From: Pieris napi
Taxonomy: Eukaryota > Arthropoda > Insecta > Lepidoptera > Pieridae
Length of the DNA: 64,000 bases
Direction of reading: 5' to 3'
Assembly (NCBI RefSeq): GCF_905475465.1
Contig: NC_062248.1
Coordinates: 1,550,001 to 1,614,000, forward strand
Every line of letters begins with the position of its first letter. The first letter of the stretch is position 1. Below, in pieces: positions 48,701 through 58,700 of the stretch. Under the pieces are notes generated by a model that was not told the DNA's origin, did not search any database, and saw only the letters and a program-made list of their open reading frames with translations. A program made the translations under genes and the position numbers.

Positions 48701-49490
48701 AAAAATTAAGGTTTGGCGTGTTATGGATACTTTGATGTTTTTAGATACTTGGAGACCGATACTGGAATGGAATATGTGGCAAGTACCATCGAAACTCACA
48801 TATGTGGTATATCTTATACACTTGACTGTCACACGTTTTATACTGGGACACAACACTATGGTGTACACCAACTCTTTATTAAACAAGGTAATTTATATTC
48901 ATAATATTGATATAATTGAACGCCTATGAATTGAGTGACTGTTTAAACTAGGAGAGAGTTCAGAGTTGCTCGATCTAATACCTGCAGCTGAGTTTCATCA
49001 TCGGACGTCAAGGCAAAATACAAAATACCATCCGTATCACCTCGACGTCCGTCGTTCCACAACTGAGCGTTTTCTAAGGCAGTTTTTGCCACGCGGAACC
49101 AGCTGCCCACAGAAGTATTTCCGAACCAATTCGACTTAGGGTCCTTCAAGAAAACAGCGTACCAATTCTTGAAAGGCCGGCAATGCATTTGCGAGCCTTC
49201 TGGCATTGTGAGTGTCCATGGGCGGCGGTATCACTTAACATCAGATGAGCCTCCTGCCCGTTTGCCTCCTATTACATAAAAAAAAAAAGTTTGCCAATGT
49301 AATTTTTCAGGCCCTGGCTGCATTTGGAGTTGCAATCGCAGTGTTCTTATTGTCTTTCCTACTTTGGGTGTGCTTCGAGGGGCCAATTATCGAGTTATGT
49401 AAATTACCATTCATGAAAAAAAAGGATAAAAATGAAAGAATTGAAGATAACTATACAGTCAAAATTGAGGAAGCAACAAAAAATACGTAA
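33738..49490 (+). CDS. nrf-6-like: NRF-6-type membrane acyltransferase ('nose resistant to fluoxetine' family)
   Basis: Thirteen exons join in frame to 625 aa: 33738-33795, 34934-35073, 36234-36543, 37130-37241, 39112-39196, 40260-40426, 40734-40812, 42476-42579, 45090-45263, 46849-46996, 47477-47654, 48745-48887, 49311-49490 (TAA). Residues 1-15 are a signal peptide (VVVFVILFQLCNG). Residues 20-135 form the NRF domain, with DLYEDC, RHGICVPEQCG and EACLNDTYW cysteines. A membrane helix lies near 139-160. An acyltransferase-3 domain follows with LKCLHGLRMLTILCVIYVHS, FFIMAGFLLSYKL, RLTPSYAL and GSGPYW, and about ten hydrophobic helices to residue 590; the C-terminus is charged and Lys-rich. 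In worms NRF-6 takes part in lipid and drug handling, and the domain moves acyl groups across membranes. The start is the ATG at 33738, not an upstream in-frame TTG. The exon 10 donor is GTCAAC, weaker than the others. Length is slightly below the usual 650-750 aa. Confidence 0.92.
33956..34110 (+). mobile_element. SINE S3, 5'-truncated
   Basis: Begins at the B box (TAGGTTCGATCCCCGGCTGT) and runs through GTGAAGGAAAACTTCGTGAA to CGATGTCAGGCATG. In intron 1 of the NRF-type gene. Confidence 0.7.
34445..34692 (+). mobile_element. tRNA-derived SINE, family S1
   Basis: Head GACTCATTGGTCTAGTGGTT and B box GGGTTCGATCC resemble a tRNA, but it carries a 170-bp unrelated body ending CAATTGGTGTGAATTGTCT plus an A-rich tail. 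The second full copy is at 45281. Not a working tRNA gene. Confidence 0.85.
35356..35995 (+). mobile_element. PIF/Harbinger-like element with MADF remnant
   Basis: The terminal repeats AGGTCATTACTCACATACGG (left) and CCGTATGTGAGTACTGACCT (right) differ by one base, and TAA target duplications flank both sides (35353-35355, 35996-35998). Inside, from the ATG at 35615, the plus strand reads SAIEDFINAY, a stop, then CLWNVKSKDYSHKNKRE. This is the start of a MADF (Adf-1-like) domain, which PIF/Harbinger elements encode as their second protein. It is a deletion derivative without a transposase gene, in NRF intron 2. Confidence 0.8.
36828..36975 (+). mobile_element. SINE S3 with internal deletion
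   Basis: Head GGTGTTGGCCTAGTGGCTTC jumps directly to GTCAGGCACAGAAAGCTGAC and on to AGGCCCAGACCTAAAAAGGT and TTGTAGCGCC, followed by ATT repeats. The B box is deleted. Confidence 0.75.
37273..37502. mobile_element. foldback MITE (GCGATTCTGTAACTC family), near full length
   Basis: Both arms survive almost to the loop: CAGCGGTTTTCGCATCGGCG on the left, AAACCGCTGTGTGAGTTCGA on the right. It lies 30 bp past the donor of NRF exon 4. Confidence 0.8.
37620..37870 (-). pseudogene. CR1/jockey-like LINE (family L1) fragment
   Basis: On the minus strand VRIVDDQSIFERLDPLVLRR matches the LINE reverse transcriptase C-terminal region, with an internal deletion after it. Confidence 0.65.
38040..38780 (-). 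mobile_element. 5'-truncated LINE with RNase H domain and open frame
   Basis: Minus-strand frame continuous from about 38760 to a stop at 38175: DIFWVKAHSGMEGNERADQL is the end of an RNase H domain with its last conserved Asp. A unique C-terminal region with LTGHGGFLSYLHRF and a C-P-C-x8-T-V-L-H-V-x3-C zinc-knuckle follows. The 3' end is the T run at 38040-38062, that is, a poly(A) tail on the minus strand. The open frame and intact tail suggest recent insertion. Clade I/R1-like by RNase H plus knuckle. In NRF intron 4. Confidence 0.8.
39297..39560. repeat. dispersed repeat, family X
   Basis: Matches 6432-6722 through GGTCCCTGTGGCAATGTATA and GCGCCTGTGCACTTGAACCC. It lies in an NRF intron. 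Confidence 0.65.
39815..39945. repeat. compound (AC)n/(GC)n microsatellite
   Basis: About 130 bp of ACAC with a GCGCGCGC segment. Open frames on both strands across it are artefacts. Confidence 0.95.
39990..40200 (+). mobile_element. probable LINE 3' end with (ATT)n tail
   Basis: GCTGGCTATCTGTCACTCAG, GACCAGTCTCTCACATACAC, then AAATAAAGATTATTATTATT. The AATAAA plus ATT repeat resembles a non-LTR 3' end. No coding part is kept. Confidence 0.5.
40917..41172 (+). mobile_element. tRNA-derived SINE, family S2
   Basis: Head GGGGCCTCATAGCCTAGCGG and B box GGGTTCGATTCCCGG, followed by a 170-bp body and an ATATAAAAAAAA end. The head looks like a tRNA A box and B box, but the middle does not fold as a tRNA. 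Single copy here, in the intron after NRF exon 7. Confidence 0.7.
41815..42345 (-). pseudogene. CR1/jockey-like LINE (family L1) with reverse transcriptase YADD box
   Basis: The minus strand reads LHLSNIHCYADDRTGDTLYT, the catalytic motif of a LINE reverse transcriptase, then GRAGISRAVVDEYRNKHVSV and SDWARLNLVQFNSKKTRVIC. Later parts show frameshifts and deletions toward 41815. This is the most complete catalytic piece of family L1 in the window. Confidence 0.8.
42613..44206 (+). mobile_element. Helitron split by a hairpin transposon
   Basis: The Helitron start TCTATA (42613-42618) is separated from its continuation TATATAAAAATGAAACCCG (43802 on) by a 1183-bp insert. The body runs to CAGGCCAGCTAG at 44206. 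An inner ACTAGCTAG near 44115 may be the end of another Helitron. Restoring the junction without the insert gives a normal Helitron 5' end, so the nesting order is clear. Confidence 0.65.
42619..43801. mobile_element. long-hairpin Tc1/mariner-type element with 480-bp arms
   Basis: The outer end CAGGGTGGCCAAAAAGTCGT (left) is mirrored by ACGACTTTTTGGCCACCCTG (right), flanked by TA on both sides. The mirror symmetry continues far inside: for example CTACGGGAGGTCTCTAAGGT (42692) against ACCTTAGAGACCTCCCGTAG, and GAGTCGCTCTAATATCTTTC (43052) against GAAAGATATTAGAGCGACTC (43349). Each arm is about 480 bp with a loop near 225 bp. No transposase is encoded. TA duplication and CAGGG ends point to the Tc1/mariner superfamily. 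Confidence 0.85.
44207..44380 (+). mobile_element. Helitron 5' fragment
   Basis: TATATATAAAAATGAATTCC and GGACCGATTTCGTTAATTA resemble Helitron starts. No CTAG end was found for it, and it follows the previous Helitron's CTAG without a gap. Confidence 0.45.
44535..44610 (-). mobile_element. SINE S3 head fragment
   Basis: TTGGTGCACAGCCGAGGATC and GAACCTACGACCTCAGGGAG are the inverted B-box region of S3. Confidence 0.65.
45281..45530 (+). mobile_element. tRNA-derived SINE, family S1
   Basis: Full-length copy (GACTCATTGGTCTAGTGGTT to CAATTGGTGTGAATTGTCTT) that starts only about 17 bases after the donor site of NRF exon 9 (45264). The B box is GGTTCTATCC, mutated from GGTTCGATCC. Confidence 0.85.
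45600..45735 (-). mobile_element. SINE S3, decayed
   Basis: GAACGTCCATTGGTTCACCC and AGAGCACGCTGAAACCCTTA match S3 inverted, with many substitutions. Confidence 0.5.
46585..46730 (+). mobile_element. LINE tail fragment
   Basis: The plus strand reads SSLKGRQRTRYKCVAMGCDD. The KGRQRT phrase is also the end of family L1 (compare the minus strand near 5980). A short relic in the NRF intron before exon 10. Confidence 0.4.
47240..47385. repeat. dispersed repeat with GCGCGCGCA core (family Z)
   Basis: ATTCTACGTTTGTAGAAAAA, TTTGTGACGGTGCGCGCGCA and TAACGCGCTAAAAGAAGTAT recur inverted at 60775-60955. Shorter pieces are at 32017-32060 and 47695-47775. The class is unknown. Confidence 0.65.
47695..47775. 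repeat. family Z fragment
   Basis: TACTTCGTTATGCGCGTTAT and TTTTACGATGCGCGCGCACC. It begins about 40 bp after the donor of NRF exon 11. Confidence 0.6.
48050..48170. repeat. A/T-only low-complexity tract
   Basis: About 120 bp of AATAAT/ATTAAT units with only two G or C residues; it can fold on itself. Confidence 0.85.
48505..48690 (-). mobile_element. SINE S3, 5' part missing
   Basis: GGGCCTCAGATTTCTGTATC, AAGTAGGTGATCAGCCTCCT and AAAGAAAGTTCATTGGTACA are the inverted body. It ends about 55 bp before NRF exon 12. Confidence 0.75.
48955..49265 (+). pseudogene. CR1/jockey-like LINE (family L1), ORF end and tail
   Basis: On the plus strand SSELLDLIPAAEFHHRTSRQ then HPYHLDVRRSTTERFLRQFL is the conserved protein end. 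It is followed by the tail CCATGGGCGGCGGTATCACT, CATCAGATGAGCCTCCTGCC. It ends about 45 bp before NRF exon 13. Confidence 0.8.
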
Positions 49491-51122
49491 ATTAATGTTA
49501 TTCGTTTACATTATATATAATTTAATCAGATTTTATTACATTAATGCAGATAATTATACACGTTGAATCCTGTAGCACTTTTTTATTTTATTTTATATTT
49601 CCTGTTTGGCTTGTATGTGATATTGTTAGAATTGGACCATATTTGAGTAGTATGTTAATGCATAGGTTTGAATCAAATTCCCAACTTACAGTCCAAGTTT
49701 TATCTAGATCGGTTTAGTTTTGTAATATACACATTTATGGAGGGGACATGTTTAGTAAAAAAATCGCATAAAGTTCGCCTAGCGAGTTCCTTATAAAAGT
49801 AACTTAAATAATATTAGGTAATAATTCCTGCCTGTTTGCATGTCCCCTTGTCACGAATATATATACAAAAATGCAATAAAACAAAATAAACCAAATATTA
49901 TTTATTGTCATATAAGAGATTAAAAGACATAGTTTTAAAAGGTTCATGTACTCCATACTATCACATCACACATTAAAAATAGACTTTTACCGGTTAAAAT
50001 GATTTATTAATTACCACGCTAAAGTAGTATTGTAATTTTCATTGATAAGTGATTTCCATTTCATTCGCTAAAAGTTTATTTTTACTTATGTATATTTATA
50101 AATATACTGACTTTTTCACCTTCACTTAAAAATAAAGTGCCCCAATTAACTATATATACGATAAAATACCATTTTAACAAATGCATTCAATAAAAACTTA
50201 TTACATCACAAACATAAATAAAAAATGCAACATTCCGTCACTTACTGAGAGCAATTTCCGGTGAACGTATCATCTACATAATATATCTGTGTCAAACTGA
50301 ATACAATATTTTAAACAGACCAAATAGATCGGACCTCATACTACAGGTATGAAACCCAAAATTCTGAAGGCTATATCTGACAACCAATTGACCATTTTTT
50401 AATTCTAAAATTAAAAAGACATCAAATATTTCACATCTACGAACAGTTTTTATGGAAAATTCAATTGTCGTTTTTAATATTTTTCTTTACTTTATTTATG
50501 TTTCCCACCGTTTAAACCTACCCTGAACTTCCACAGATTTAAAGATCATTTAGCAAAATCGGTCCAGCCATTCTCGAGTTAAATTTAAAATTATGTTAAA
50601 TAATTGTAAATTTATAATAATACATAACTTTAATTCGGTTAAAAAGTTTTTTCTTTAAAAAATATTTATGTCTGTATTGTATAAGATTTAAAAAATATAT
50701 ATGGCAGACCTAACACATATGCTTTATGAGTTACAATGATTGGTCCATTATTGGTGAATTTTAATACAAGTACAAAATGACTTATTTGCAAAGGAGCTAA
50801 TAAAAAATTTACTTGTCGAACTTTTTGCTTGCTCAGTCTTAAGGCAAGTGATTTTCAAAACAGAAACACTTTTTCCTTACCTCACACCACATTTCGCAGC
50901 TATGGACGTGCTCAGAGTCATTCATTATGATATTAATAGTTTAGTTCAAAATAATGTGGAATTTTTTGACGGATCAGCGCCCTTACTCTGTAACCTCTAA
51001 TAGTGACAGCGTTTTACTATTAAAATTAGATATAGTTAATATAAGAATTGACTATGATATGACTAATAATGTAATTCTAACTTCTATGTAAAATTCTACC
51101 TTTTAAGACAAATTTACACGCT

Positions 51123-51312
51123 GCCCTGCGATTCTGTAACTCACTTTGCGAACTCAGACAGCGGTTTTCGCAGCGGCGGTCGCGCTTAAAACAGTCGTGA
51201 AGCAGTCATTTTACGATTTGGCATTCTGATAAATCGTAAAATGATAAATTCTGATAAGTCGCTGCGAAAACCGCTGTGTGAGTTGGAAAAGTGAGTTACA
51301 GAATCGCAAGGC
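51123..51312. mobile_element. foldback MITE (GCGATTCTGTAACTC family)
   Basis: Arms GCCCTGCGATTCTGTAACTC and GAGTTACAGAATCGCAAGGC. The right arm has lost its central third. Confidence 0.8.
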
Positions 51313-52036
51313 AGTTCTGTGTGGCAGAATATGCGAATTTTAGATTGTAAATTTTGTTGCATATTTTTGCAAATTAATTATTATTATTAGTTCTCTATAA
51401 ATACCATACAAAAATGGGATCGTGGTTGGAATCGCTTTTGGAAGTTACAGAGTACGGGCCCTGATCTATTGATCTGTGAACGAATTTGTACTACTAAATG
51501 TAATTTATTAACTGTTTTAATGAAATACTCTTAAGTCCAAGCTCTTGCTAATAACATTTCTACGCATTTATATTAATTATATTTAGATAAAATATAAAAA
51601 ATTACATGACATTTGATGAATATTATTTGAAATTAAGCAAAAATATTACACTTCAAAGTTCATTGAAGAGTTTTCGAGTTAATGAACGTACAGACTCATA
51701 CTAGTTATGTTCAATCATAAGAAGCAGAGATCTGTTTTGTCCGGAATTTTTTTAAATATAAATTAGGTACGTCAATGAAGCGCAGAACATGTCCGACAAT
51801 CATTTAGTTAATCCACGAAACAAACATCAAGGATATTAAGGCACATTATATATATTTAAAATTAAATCTTAGCCCGTAAAAGGGTATTTAATTATAATAT
51901 CTACACACCTTTAAGCTATCCTTATAAAATATCGTATATGCTTCGTTATAAAACTTTGACTATCATAATTCTAAAGTGACAAATATATTCTTCAAATACT
52001 ATTATTGATTGAGATTTAAATTACTATTTTTAATGT

Positions 52037-52517
52037 TACTGTTTCACAATGTATGGATAAAGTACCAAATAGCTATGCAACACATAAATTATTTGGAAGA
52101 TAAATTGTGCTATTTGACATTCATCATATCAGGACTCATAACTTGTGATGGACTTTATGTGACGAATAGCGCTATCTGACAGTCGTGAAACGCAACAATA
52201 GTGTTTATCCTACCAATAAGGGGCCATCCATAAAGTACGTCACACGAATTTTAGGACTTTTGAACCCCTCCCCCCGTCCTTGTCACAGGTTGTCACATTT
52301 TTATAACACCCCCCTCCTGATGTGACGTCACACATTTTTTAAATTTATCTTTAAATCCTTACCATTCAAAATTCTCGTGAATTTGAGTGTCTCACTTGCA
52401 TTACAACGCCGCTCTAGAAGTTAAATGACGTTGCATGAGAGATTATCCTAAGTAATAAATAGCTAATAGCTAATTTGGAACTTATGTAGAACTTATCCGT
52501 ACATTGTGAAACAGACC
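52037..52517. mobile_element. MITE M3 with a second repeat inside
   Basis: The two halves match 26900-27138 almost base for base (CACAATGTATGGATAAAGTA, TGACGAATAGCGCTATCTGA), but about 238 bp is inserted after CCAATAAG. Confidence 0.8.
52221..52458. mobile_element. nested repeat starting GGGCCATCCATAAAGTACGT
   Basis: A 238-bp insert within MITE M3. It contains GTACGTCACACGAATTTTAG, a C-rich CCCCTCCCCCCGTCC and GTGACGTCACAC. The start resembles a repeat common in insect genomes. The target duplication is unclear. Confidence 0.55.
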
Positions 52518-52759
52518 CTTAAACTGTTAATTGTTACAAGTTAACGAGTAACGAATTCAAATACACTGTACATGTACTGTGAAATGTGCAATTACTGTTA
52601 ATTCCATTTTCAAAATTCGAACTATTGGACGAAACATCTAAAAGTCAGTGCTAATAATAAAATTCATTTTTTATCTCATTCAAAGAGTTTTACAACGAAG
52701 CATTACTTAAAGCTAGATCACATTAAAACGAGTTCTAATACTATTTGAGTATCGTAAGA

Positions 52760-55700
52760 CTAACATTCTTTGCCTTCTTTGTACACCGTGCTGCTGGATA
52801 CAGCTGGTTTCCTCTTATCAACAATGTAATTTTTGTAATAAAAGTTACCGAACATATACAAGAATGCTCCAGAGTTGAGGGACAGTAGAAAGTTGATAAA
52901 CTTTGGGTAGTTGCAGTCACAAAACATAACAGTAAAGTTATGGTAGAATATGATGCAGAATTGGATCTGGAAAAAACAAAATACATGAGTTAGGTAACCT
53001 AACGGTAGTTAAGTTGCATACATATAGATTATACAACATATATATATAAATATATAATTGTATTTCTTAGATTATATTCTTTAGATTTTTAATTATCTAT
53101 TATGTGTTAACTGATGTTTATTTAATTTGTTTGCTAGTCAGCGGACATTTAAGCTGTCATTTAAATGTTAATTAAAAGTTTTTTTTGTTAGAAAATTTTG
53201 GATTATAAAAGAAATAGGATAAAAGTGATTGCTTTCATACACTTAAGAAATGTCAATTACAGTTGTTTGTTAGTCCAGCGTCGCAACCCCACTACCGCTT
53301 ATTTTATGCTAGTTAAGCTCAGGTTTTAAACGATTACAGCCTTGAGATTCTGTAACTCACTTTTCAAACATTCTGATAAACAATATTTCGGCATTCTGAT
53401 AAAGAATAAACAAGCTCCTCCTTATCAGAATGCCAAATTGTAAAATGACTGCTTCACGAGTGATTTGAGCGCGACCGCCGCTGTGAAAACCGCTGTGAGA
53501 GTTCGAAAAGTGAGTTACAGAATCGCAAGGCAGTTGACACCTAGCTTCAAACAAAGTGTTTCATTTATTTGAACATCCCTCCAATAACCGCCACTGAACT
53601 CATTTAAAGAATTTTCTTTCTATCCCTTATATATACCAACTTCAAAGCAACTAAACTGTACAAGCATGACCAAAGCAAGCTTTGTTTGTTTGTCAGAACG
53701 GTTGAGGAACTACTGGTTCCATTTTTTTTTAATAACTTTCCATTTACCGATGTCGGACACATGTATCACAGTACGATTAACCGTACGCAAAGATCAGATG
53801 TATAGCGACATAAAATCTTACCAATTGGAGCGTTGTAACGTGACTCTTCCACCAAAGTAATTTCTGGTATTGCGGGCCAAGTCCAGAGATCAGGTAATAG
53901 GTGTACATGATGATGTGAATGAATGAGTTTATCACTCCGAGTAGAGTCCCATGGCCACCTAAAATATGATTATTGGTTTATCTTTATATATATAATTCTT
54001 CTGTGAGTGTGTATGTCACTGAACTTCTCTCAAACGACTGGACCGATTTTGATTAAATTTTTTGTGTGTGTTCAAGGGATCTGGGAATGGTTTAGATTCA
54101 CAAATCAGCCCGCCAGATGGCACTGCAGTCGGTACTTTCATACTTTGCTTAATATCCTAATCGCTTTAAATATCATGCAGGACAACGTCTGTGGGGTCCA
54201 CTAGTATTCCTATAAATACACTCTGCAAGATGACTTGCGTATGCATTGCAGGTCTTTTAAGAAACCCTTAGTGGAATAGTTTCAAACATACTTCGATTGG
54301 CAGTTGGTTCCACCCAGGCTTCAAAAGTGCATTAAATAATAACCATGAACTTTTAAGGAATAATTATATATAAAAAACTTTCATGAAAAACCTATCAATA
54401 CAGAAATGTATCTTGCCCCTTTGGGTCTTCACGGGGTTTAAAATAACTATATCGCTCACCAAGACTGGTATTAAGTACTCAAAATGTCAAGTTATGTAAA
54501 TTATATAAAAAAAGGCTTTAGTTAAATAACTACCACCATAAAAATAAACATGAAATATGTACTACCTGGCAAGAATTTTACACCAATCCAAGCACAGATA
54601 GGCATCATGGTGTGATGGTAGAGATGGAGGAACGATATTTGTCTGTTCTTTTTCCTCAGAACAAAGAACACCGTGTCCAAGAGCTCCACAATTTTCGCAA
54701 AGAAGTACCACCATACTGCTGCTGCCATCTGAAAAAGAGAAAGGTATTGTTCATTAAATTGGTTTAAAACCTCAGGAGATTTACCAAGTAGTAATACAAG
54801 AAAGATGGTATCAATGATTAAATTGGCACTATGTTTGAGTCCAGCACTATTAAATATATTATGCTTTAGTGAGTAGACTAGCACAGGTAGTGGGCAACAC
54901 AAATGATTTTGTGAAATTAATAGTATAAAACTTCATTTCTCTTTTATACGTGCTGGAGTAAACCAAACCCACAATTCCAAGCAGATAATCTTTATTATAC
55001 TTTAGGAACTCATTCGGTCGGCCACGCACTTGAAAGCCAGACTTCTATGTGTCCATGGGCAACTTTTGTTTCCTCACAGTCTTATAAAAAGTGTTAAAAA
55101 GAAGAGAAAGGAAAACTGATCAATTAAACCAGCTAAATCTAGAAGAGATAGAGTAACGACTGTATGTACTTACCCTGTTAGCTTTCGGGCTATCCGAGTA
55201 ATCCACAGGCTGGCAGGAAAAGTTATAATCATTCCACCAACCAGCTACTAGGCCCTGAAACCCCAAAGTAAATGTAAATATTATTCTGTCTATACATACT
55301 GTTATTTTTGGCACTTCAGCTATATAAACACGGATATAAGTTCAATGTTTGAACTTTGAGACTATTTGTTAAATATTGTGTCAATTGAAGGTCGCTACAG
55401 TAACATGTATTTATTAATAATATAAAATTATAACCAACTCCAAAATGTCCTCAAAAGTATTCAATAAAAATATTTATACCACAAATGGACGGTTGAACTT
55501 AAAATAAATAACACGTTGAATCTCCTTTGGTACAGTGTAAATAAATAAGATATCGTTAAATTAGAATCATATCTTATTAAAAGTATATTCTTTAAAAAAT
55601 TTATTATTAATTTATTCTTTAGTGCATATGTGACATTACGATGTCGAAAAAATGCATAATTGAATACTTGCACGTATGTTAAACATTTCGTGTTTTCAAG

Positions 55701-58700
55701 TATTATAAATTAAGACCGGATTTTTATATCATTTTTATATTCATGTTTTTAATGTATACCTTGTTAAAAATAAGATTTTTGCATGTCTTTTGTGCTAGGA
55801 TTTTTTACAAGTTTAATTTTAATAATGTTATTTTACTTTTATTTATAGAATAGGGGGCAAACGGGCAGAAGCATCATCTGATATTAAGTAATTCCGCCGC
55901 CCATGGACACTCTCAATGCCAGAGGGCTCGCGTGTGCGTGGCCGGACTTTTAATTTTGTGTAGTGTTAAATTAAAAGTTAATTTAATAAATAGTAATCTA
56001 TACATATGTTGAGTCGTTTTGAGAAAAACGTGAAGTGTGCCAGTCACCTACTTGCCGATTCAGAAAAAAAAGTTGCAGAGAACAGATATAGAAATATTAT
56101 GTTTAGGGATTGTGTTGTGGTTTTTTTATTTAGCATCTAATAGAATCGTCTATAGCCTTTACGCTTAGATATTTTTAGCTACGCTTCAAAATCGAGAAAT
56201 ATATAAACAAGTAACTAATAAAAAGTATTAAAAATAAATGTATGTAGTAGAATGACAAATGGAATTTTTCGATAATCTACCATAAGAATGTTTTTACCTC
56301 GTAATTTTTAATCTTTCGTTCGCTGTTAAAATAAAACGTAATGCTGATTAATTAATGTTAACGTCAATTATCCAACGACAAAAACTTAATTTACTTTTAA
56401 ACAATCTTACAATATTTATTCCGTCTATTATTAGTTCTGAAACCAACTTTTCATAAACTTGAATATATACGAAGGATGTGCACAATTTACTGCGTATGTT
56501 TCTGTGTAATTCATAACTGTACTTGCCTTAATATAACAATACATGTGAAACAAAAAAACTTGGCGATTACAAAGAGTGGTGGAGAGTTTATTGCCAGGTC
56601 TTCTGCCTTGCGATTCTGTAACTCACTTTTCGAACTCACACAGCCCTGCGATTCTATAACTCACTTTTCGAACTCACACAGCGGTTTTCGCATCGGCGGT
56701 CGCTCTCAAATCAGTCGTGAAGCAGTCATTTTATGATTTGGCATTCTGATAAACAATAAACTACAAGCTCCCACCTTTTCAGAATGCCAAATCATAAAAT
56801 GACTGCTTCACGACTGATTTGAGAGATACCGCCGATGCGAAAACCGCTGTGTGAGTTCGAAAAGTGAGTTACAGATTCGCAGAGCAGTTTATTGTTTATC
56901 ACACATTCTGATAAACAATAAACTACAAGCTCCCACCTTATCAGAATGCCAAATCATAAAATGACTGCTTCACGACTTTTTTGAGAGCGACCGCCGATGC
57001 GAAAACCGCTGTGTGAGTTCGAAAAATGAGTTACAGAATCGCAAGGCTGGTCCGTTCTATGCCCTTGATTTGAGAACTGCAGTAAATGTAAAATTAGCAG
57101 GATTTAGCATTTAATATGTATATCTTTATTGACATGCATAAGTGTACCTTATGTTACCTAAATGAATAAAGGATTTTGACTTGACATGGTTTTATAATCT
57201 AATAGTTTTTAGGATCAGATTCTCTAGGGGAAATTAGAGAAGCTTATCGTGATTGGCAACACCGAAGGCAAAAGATCGCGTGTTCCCCAACGGGATGGAC
57301 TGATCAAGTCAAAGACTCGTCGTCATCAAAACTATACACAGTTGCAAAGGAAATACCGAAATTGGAGAAAAATTATTTGCGTCAGATCACACTATACAGC
57401 AAGGAACAAAAAGATCATATATTGGTACCCAAGAAATAATAAAAGAAAACGAGGTAGACAGTTTCGAAGGTGGGAAAACGAATAAATATCCGTAACTGGG
57501 AAAATTTGGACCAGGAAAGCTCAGAACAGAGCAAAGTGGAAAGAAATGGAGGAGGCCTTTGCCAAAGTTGGGCAAACAGATCGGTGTCACCGACTCACTA
57601 GTGTTAATAGTTGAAGTTTAAAATTTTCTATCTGATTAAAGGCTTTTATTATTATTATTATTATTACACTATACAGCAGCCCACGACACTCAGTTGAGAG
57701 TTTTTAGATTAGCTGCATAGAACTCAGGCAACTTTAAAGGTATAAATTATCGAATAGGTAAACAATAATAGCAATTACTTCTCCATATTATAAAATATAA
57801 CCCGAATAAACATCTAATGACAAACAACTTAACCAATTTGTTAATGACACTGGAAGGAACTAGCGTTCATGATACAGGCTAGGCAGTAGGCCTAGTTTAA
57901 ACGCTAGTGCTCATAGATTTAAAATGCTCATTAAATTGGTATAAACAAAGTATAAATATTCTATTAACTTTTATGGCACGATCTTATTAAGTATGTATGT
58001 AAGAAAAGCTCTACGAAGCGAAATTTTTTTACGACCATTTTTTTTCACTTACAATTAAGACGGTAGTTCGAGAAAATTTCGTTAGTTAACAATTGTTTAA
58101 CTTGTTGAAAAATTAACTTTAAGTAAAATTTCCAACGGGAATAAATTAATTATAGTGTTCAGAACACACCATAATTTTTTCAAATTTAAAAAAAAAATAT
58201 TCAATACACGCTTTTGGCACATTTTTCTAGACGCCATTCCGGATCCAATGAGCTATCGCACATCATTTTAAGAGCAGTATCTGTATTTTGTACCATTTTC
58301 AGCTTGTCGACTAGACTAGAGTAGGGATGTCTTACGATTCAAATTTAATGATATGGAATAAATGATCCCTGTATCTTATATTCCTTAAAACATATTTTAT
58401 ACATAGCATACATACTTATTGAATGATAAAAGCATGCGTATGGGTCACTGTGACTTTACAAAAATATAAATAAATTAGTAGCGGTACAACTTCATAGATC
58501 TGGGCCTGAGATATCTCTATCTGCTACATGGTAATTTGTTAATCTTAAAGGCAAGTAGGTGATCAGCCTGTACCTGACACATACCGTCGACTTTTTGGGT
58601 CTAATCCGATTTCCTCACGATGTTATCCTTCACCGTTCGGGCGAATGTTAAATGCGCACATAGAAAGAAAGTCCATTAGTGCACACTGGACAGCCATGGA

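Larger units (their letters stand above)
49491..52759. other. convergent spacer between the NRF-type gene and gene C
   Basis: An AATAAA hexamer at 49875-49880 is a plausible end signal for the NRF-type transcript. Apart from the foldback element (51123) and the M3 copy (52037), no gene or RNA was recognised; 49900-51100 is plain AT-rich sequence. Confidence 0.4.

Noticed and set aside
52741..52986. 81-codon minus-strand open frame as the gene C end
   Set aside because: It is in the wrong phase. The upstream exon phase and elongase similarity demand the overlapping frame ending at 52760.
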